Shown: piece by piece, positions 44,620 to 44,864 of the stretch
How the letters are laid out: the number at the start of each line of letters is the position of its first letter
How positions within the stretch are numbered: position 1 is the first letter of the stretch
DNA from: Mycetohabitans endofungorum
Lineage (GTDB): Bacteria > Pseudomonadota > Gammaproteobacteria > Burkholderiales > Burkholderiaceae
Assembly: GCF_002927045.1 (NCBI RefSeq)
Contig: NZ_PRDW01000016.1
Location: 1 to 44,864 of the forward strand
Length of the DNA stretch: 44,864 nucleotides
Reading direction: 5' to 3'
Made by a program: the position numbers and the translations under genes
Notes under the pieces: generated by a model
The model's input: only the letters and a program-made list of their open reading frames with translations
Told to the model about the DNA's origin: nothing
Databases searched by the model: none

Positions 44620-44856
44620 ATGCATACCACCCGCGTTTTCAAGAATGGCAACTCGCAAGCCGTTCGCATTCCCGCCGACCTTGCTTACGACCGGAGCGAT
44701 GTCGAAATCGAAATTGAGCGCGTAGGCGATGAGATCCGTATCCGTCCGATGCGTCGTCCGCTGACTGGAGTGCTCAAGAAGTTCGCGAAATTCGGGCCGG
44801 ATTTCATGGCTGAAGGCCGCGGCGAGCAGGAGCAGGCTGAGCGCGAGGGATTGTGA
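44620..44856 (+). CDS. vapB: VapB/AbrB-type antitoxin
   Basis: A 78-residue antitoxin with the SpoVT-AbrB fold: HTTRVFKNGNSQAVRIPADL with the typical FKNGNSQAVRIP motif, then SDVEIEIERVGDEIRIRPMR. The C-terminal half (KKFAKFGPDFMAEGRGEQEQ and on) is the expected toxin-neutralising tail. The ATG at 44620 follows an AGGAA site; the longer frame from 44512 covers the promoter. The stop overlaps the next start (TGATG), so a toxin gene follows. Confidence 0.92.
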   Translation: MHTTRVFKNGNSQAVRIPADLAYDRSDVEIEIERVGDEIRIRPMRRPLTGVLKKFAKFGPDFMAEGRGEQEQAEREGL

Positions 44857-44864
44857 TGCCGCGC
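44856..44864 (+). CDS. vapC: Start of a VapC-type toxin gene, cut by the window edge
   Basis: The ATG at 44856-44858 overlaps the vapB stop by one base and reads MPR before the window ends. VapC toxins usually follow VapB antitoxins in this way, and many begin MPRYMLDTN. Only three codons are visible, so identification rests on position. Confidence 0.6.

Overview
The window looks like a chromosomal segment of a high-GC betaproteobacterium of the Burkholderia group. The conserved part (about 0.6-34.1 kb) has Burkholderiales-type genes: divergent argA/hrpA, an argA-yggX pair, thiC behind a TPP riboswitch, recC-recB-recD, and a cyanide-insensitive type cytochrome bd operon. The accessory part (about 34.1-44.9 kb) is full of broken insertion sequences and toxin-antitoxin loci, and carries a gene for a eukaryote-like F-box protein. 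That mixture suggests a host-associated lineage undergoing genome decay, such as the fungal endosymbiont genus Mycetohabitans. The genus is an inference from gene content, not from a marker gene.

Layout of the conserved part. Positions 1-611 hold no recognisable gene. yggX (612-887) and argA (950-2359) read leftward. hrpA (2382-6551) reads rightward from a 22-bp divergent promoter. Next come a collapsed beta-propeller pseudogene, an EI24-type membrane protein, a CinA-N/MoCF-domain protein, and two translationally coupled sensor kinases (8941-12746), one a REC-PAS-kinase-REC hybrid. A 40-codon DJ-1/PfpI remnant, a small membrane protein and an FUSC-family exporter (13316-15736, minus) follow. 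recC, recB and recD (16011-25461) form one operon. Then, mostly leftward, come arfB, an EAL-domain remnant, an EamA exporter, a glycine-zipper lipoprotein and thiC with its riboswitch. Rightward lie a YtjA-type membrane peptide and a ferritin-like protein. cydA-cydB plus a 48-residue DUF2474-type subunit close this part (31431-34029, minus).

Layout of the accessory part. A threonine dehydratase 3' remnant (34137-34220) marks the boundary. The F-box protein gene (34258-35616, minus) lies next to a repeat-bearing intergenic region and a truncated IS5-family element. A frameshifted ISNCY-type element with recognisable inverted repeats follows, then fragments of a second copy and of IS3-family elements. 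A Tat-exported alpha/beta hydrolase and a divergent TetR regulator form an intact island (38921-40581) with symmetrical operator-like DNA between them. Beyond it are an integrase fragment, another IS3-family fragment, a mazEF pair in which both genes are broken, and a gene killed by three in-frame stops. An intact phd/vapC-type toxin-antitoxin pair, an IS5 remnant, a tyrosine-recombinase-like protein without canonical catalytic residues, and a second vapB/vapC pair running off the window complete it.

Most notable: a candidate F-box effector beside duplicated upstream DNA; a degenerate-active-site recombinase with a 16-bp inverted repeat inside its gene and a fragment of the same sequence 2.8 kb away; two unlinked genes whose ribosome-binding sites sit inside the same upstream in-frame ATG motif; and a mirror-symmetric -10 box shared by argA and hrpA. 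No tRNA, rRNA or CRISPR array was seen.
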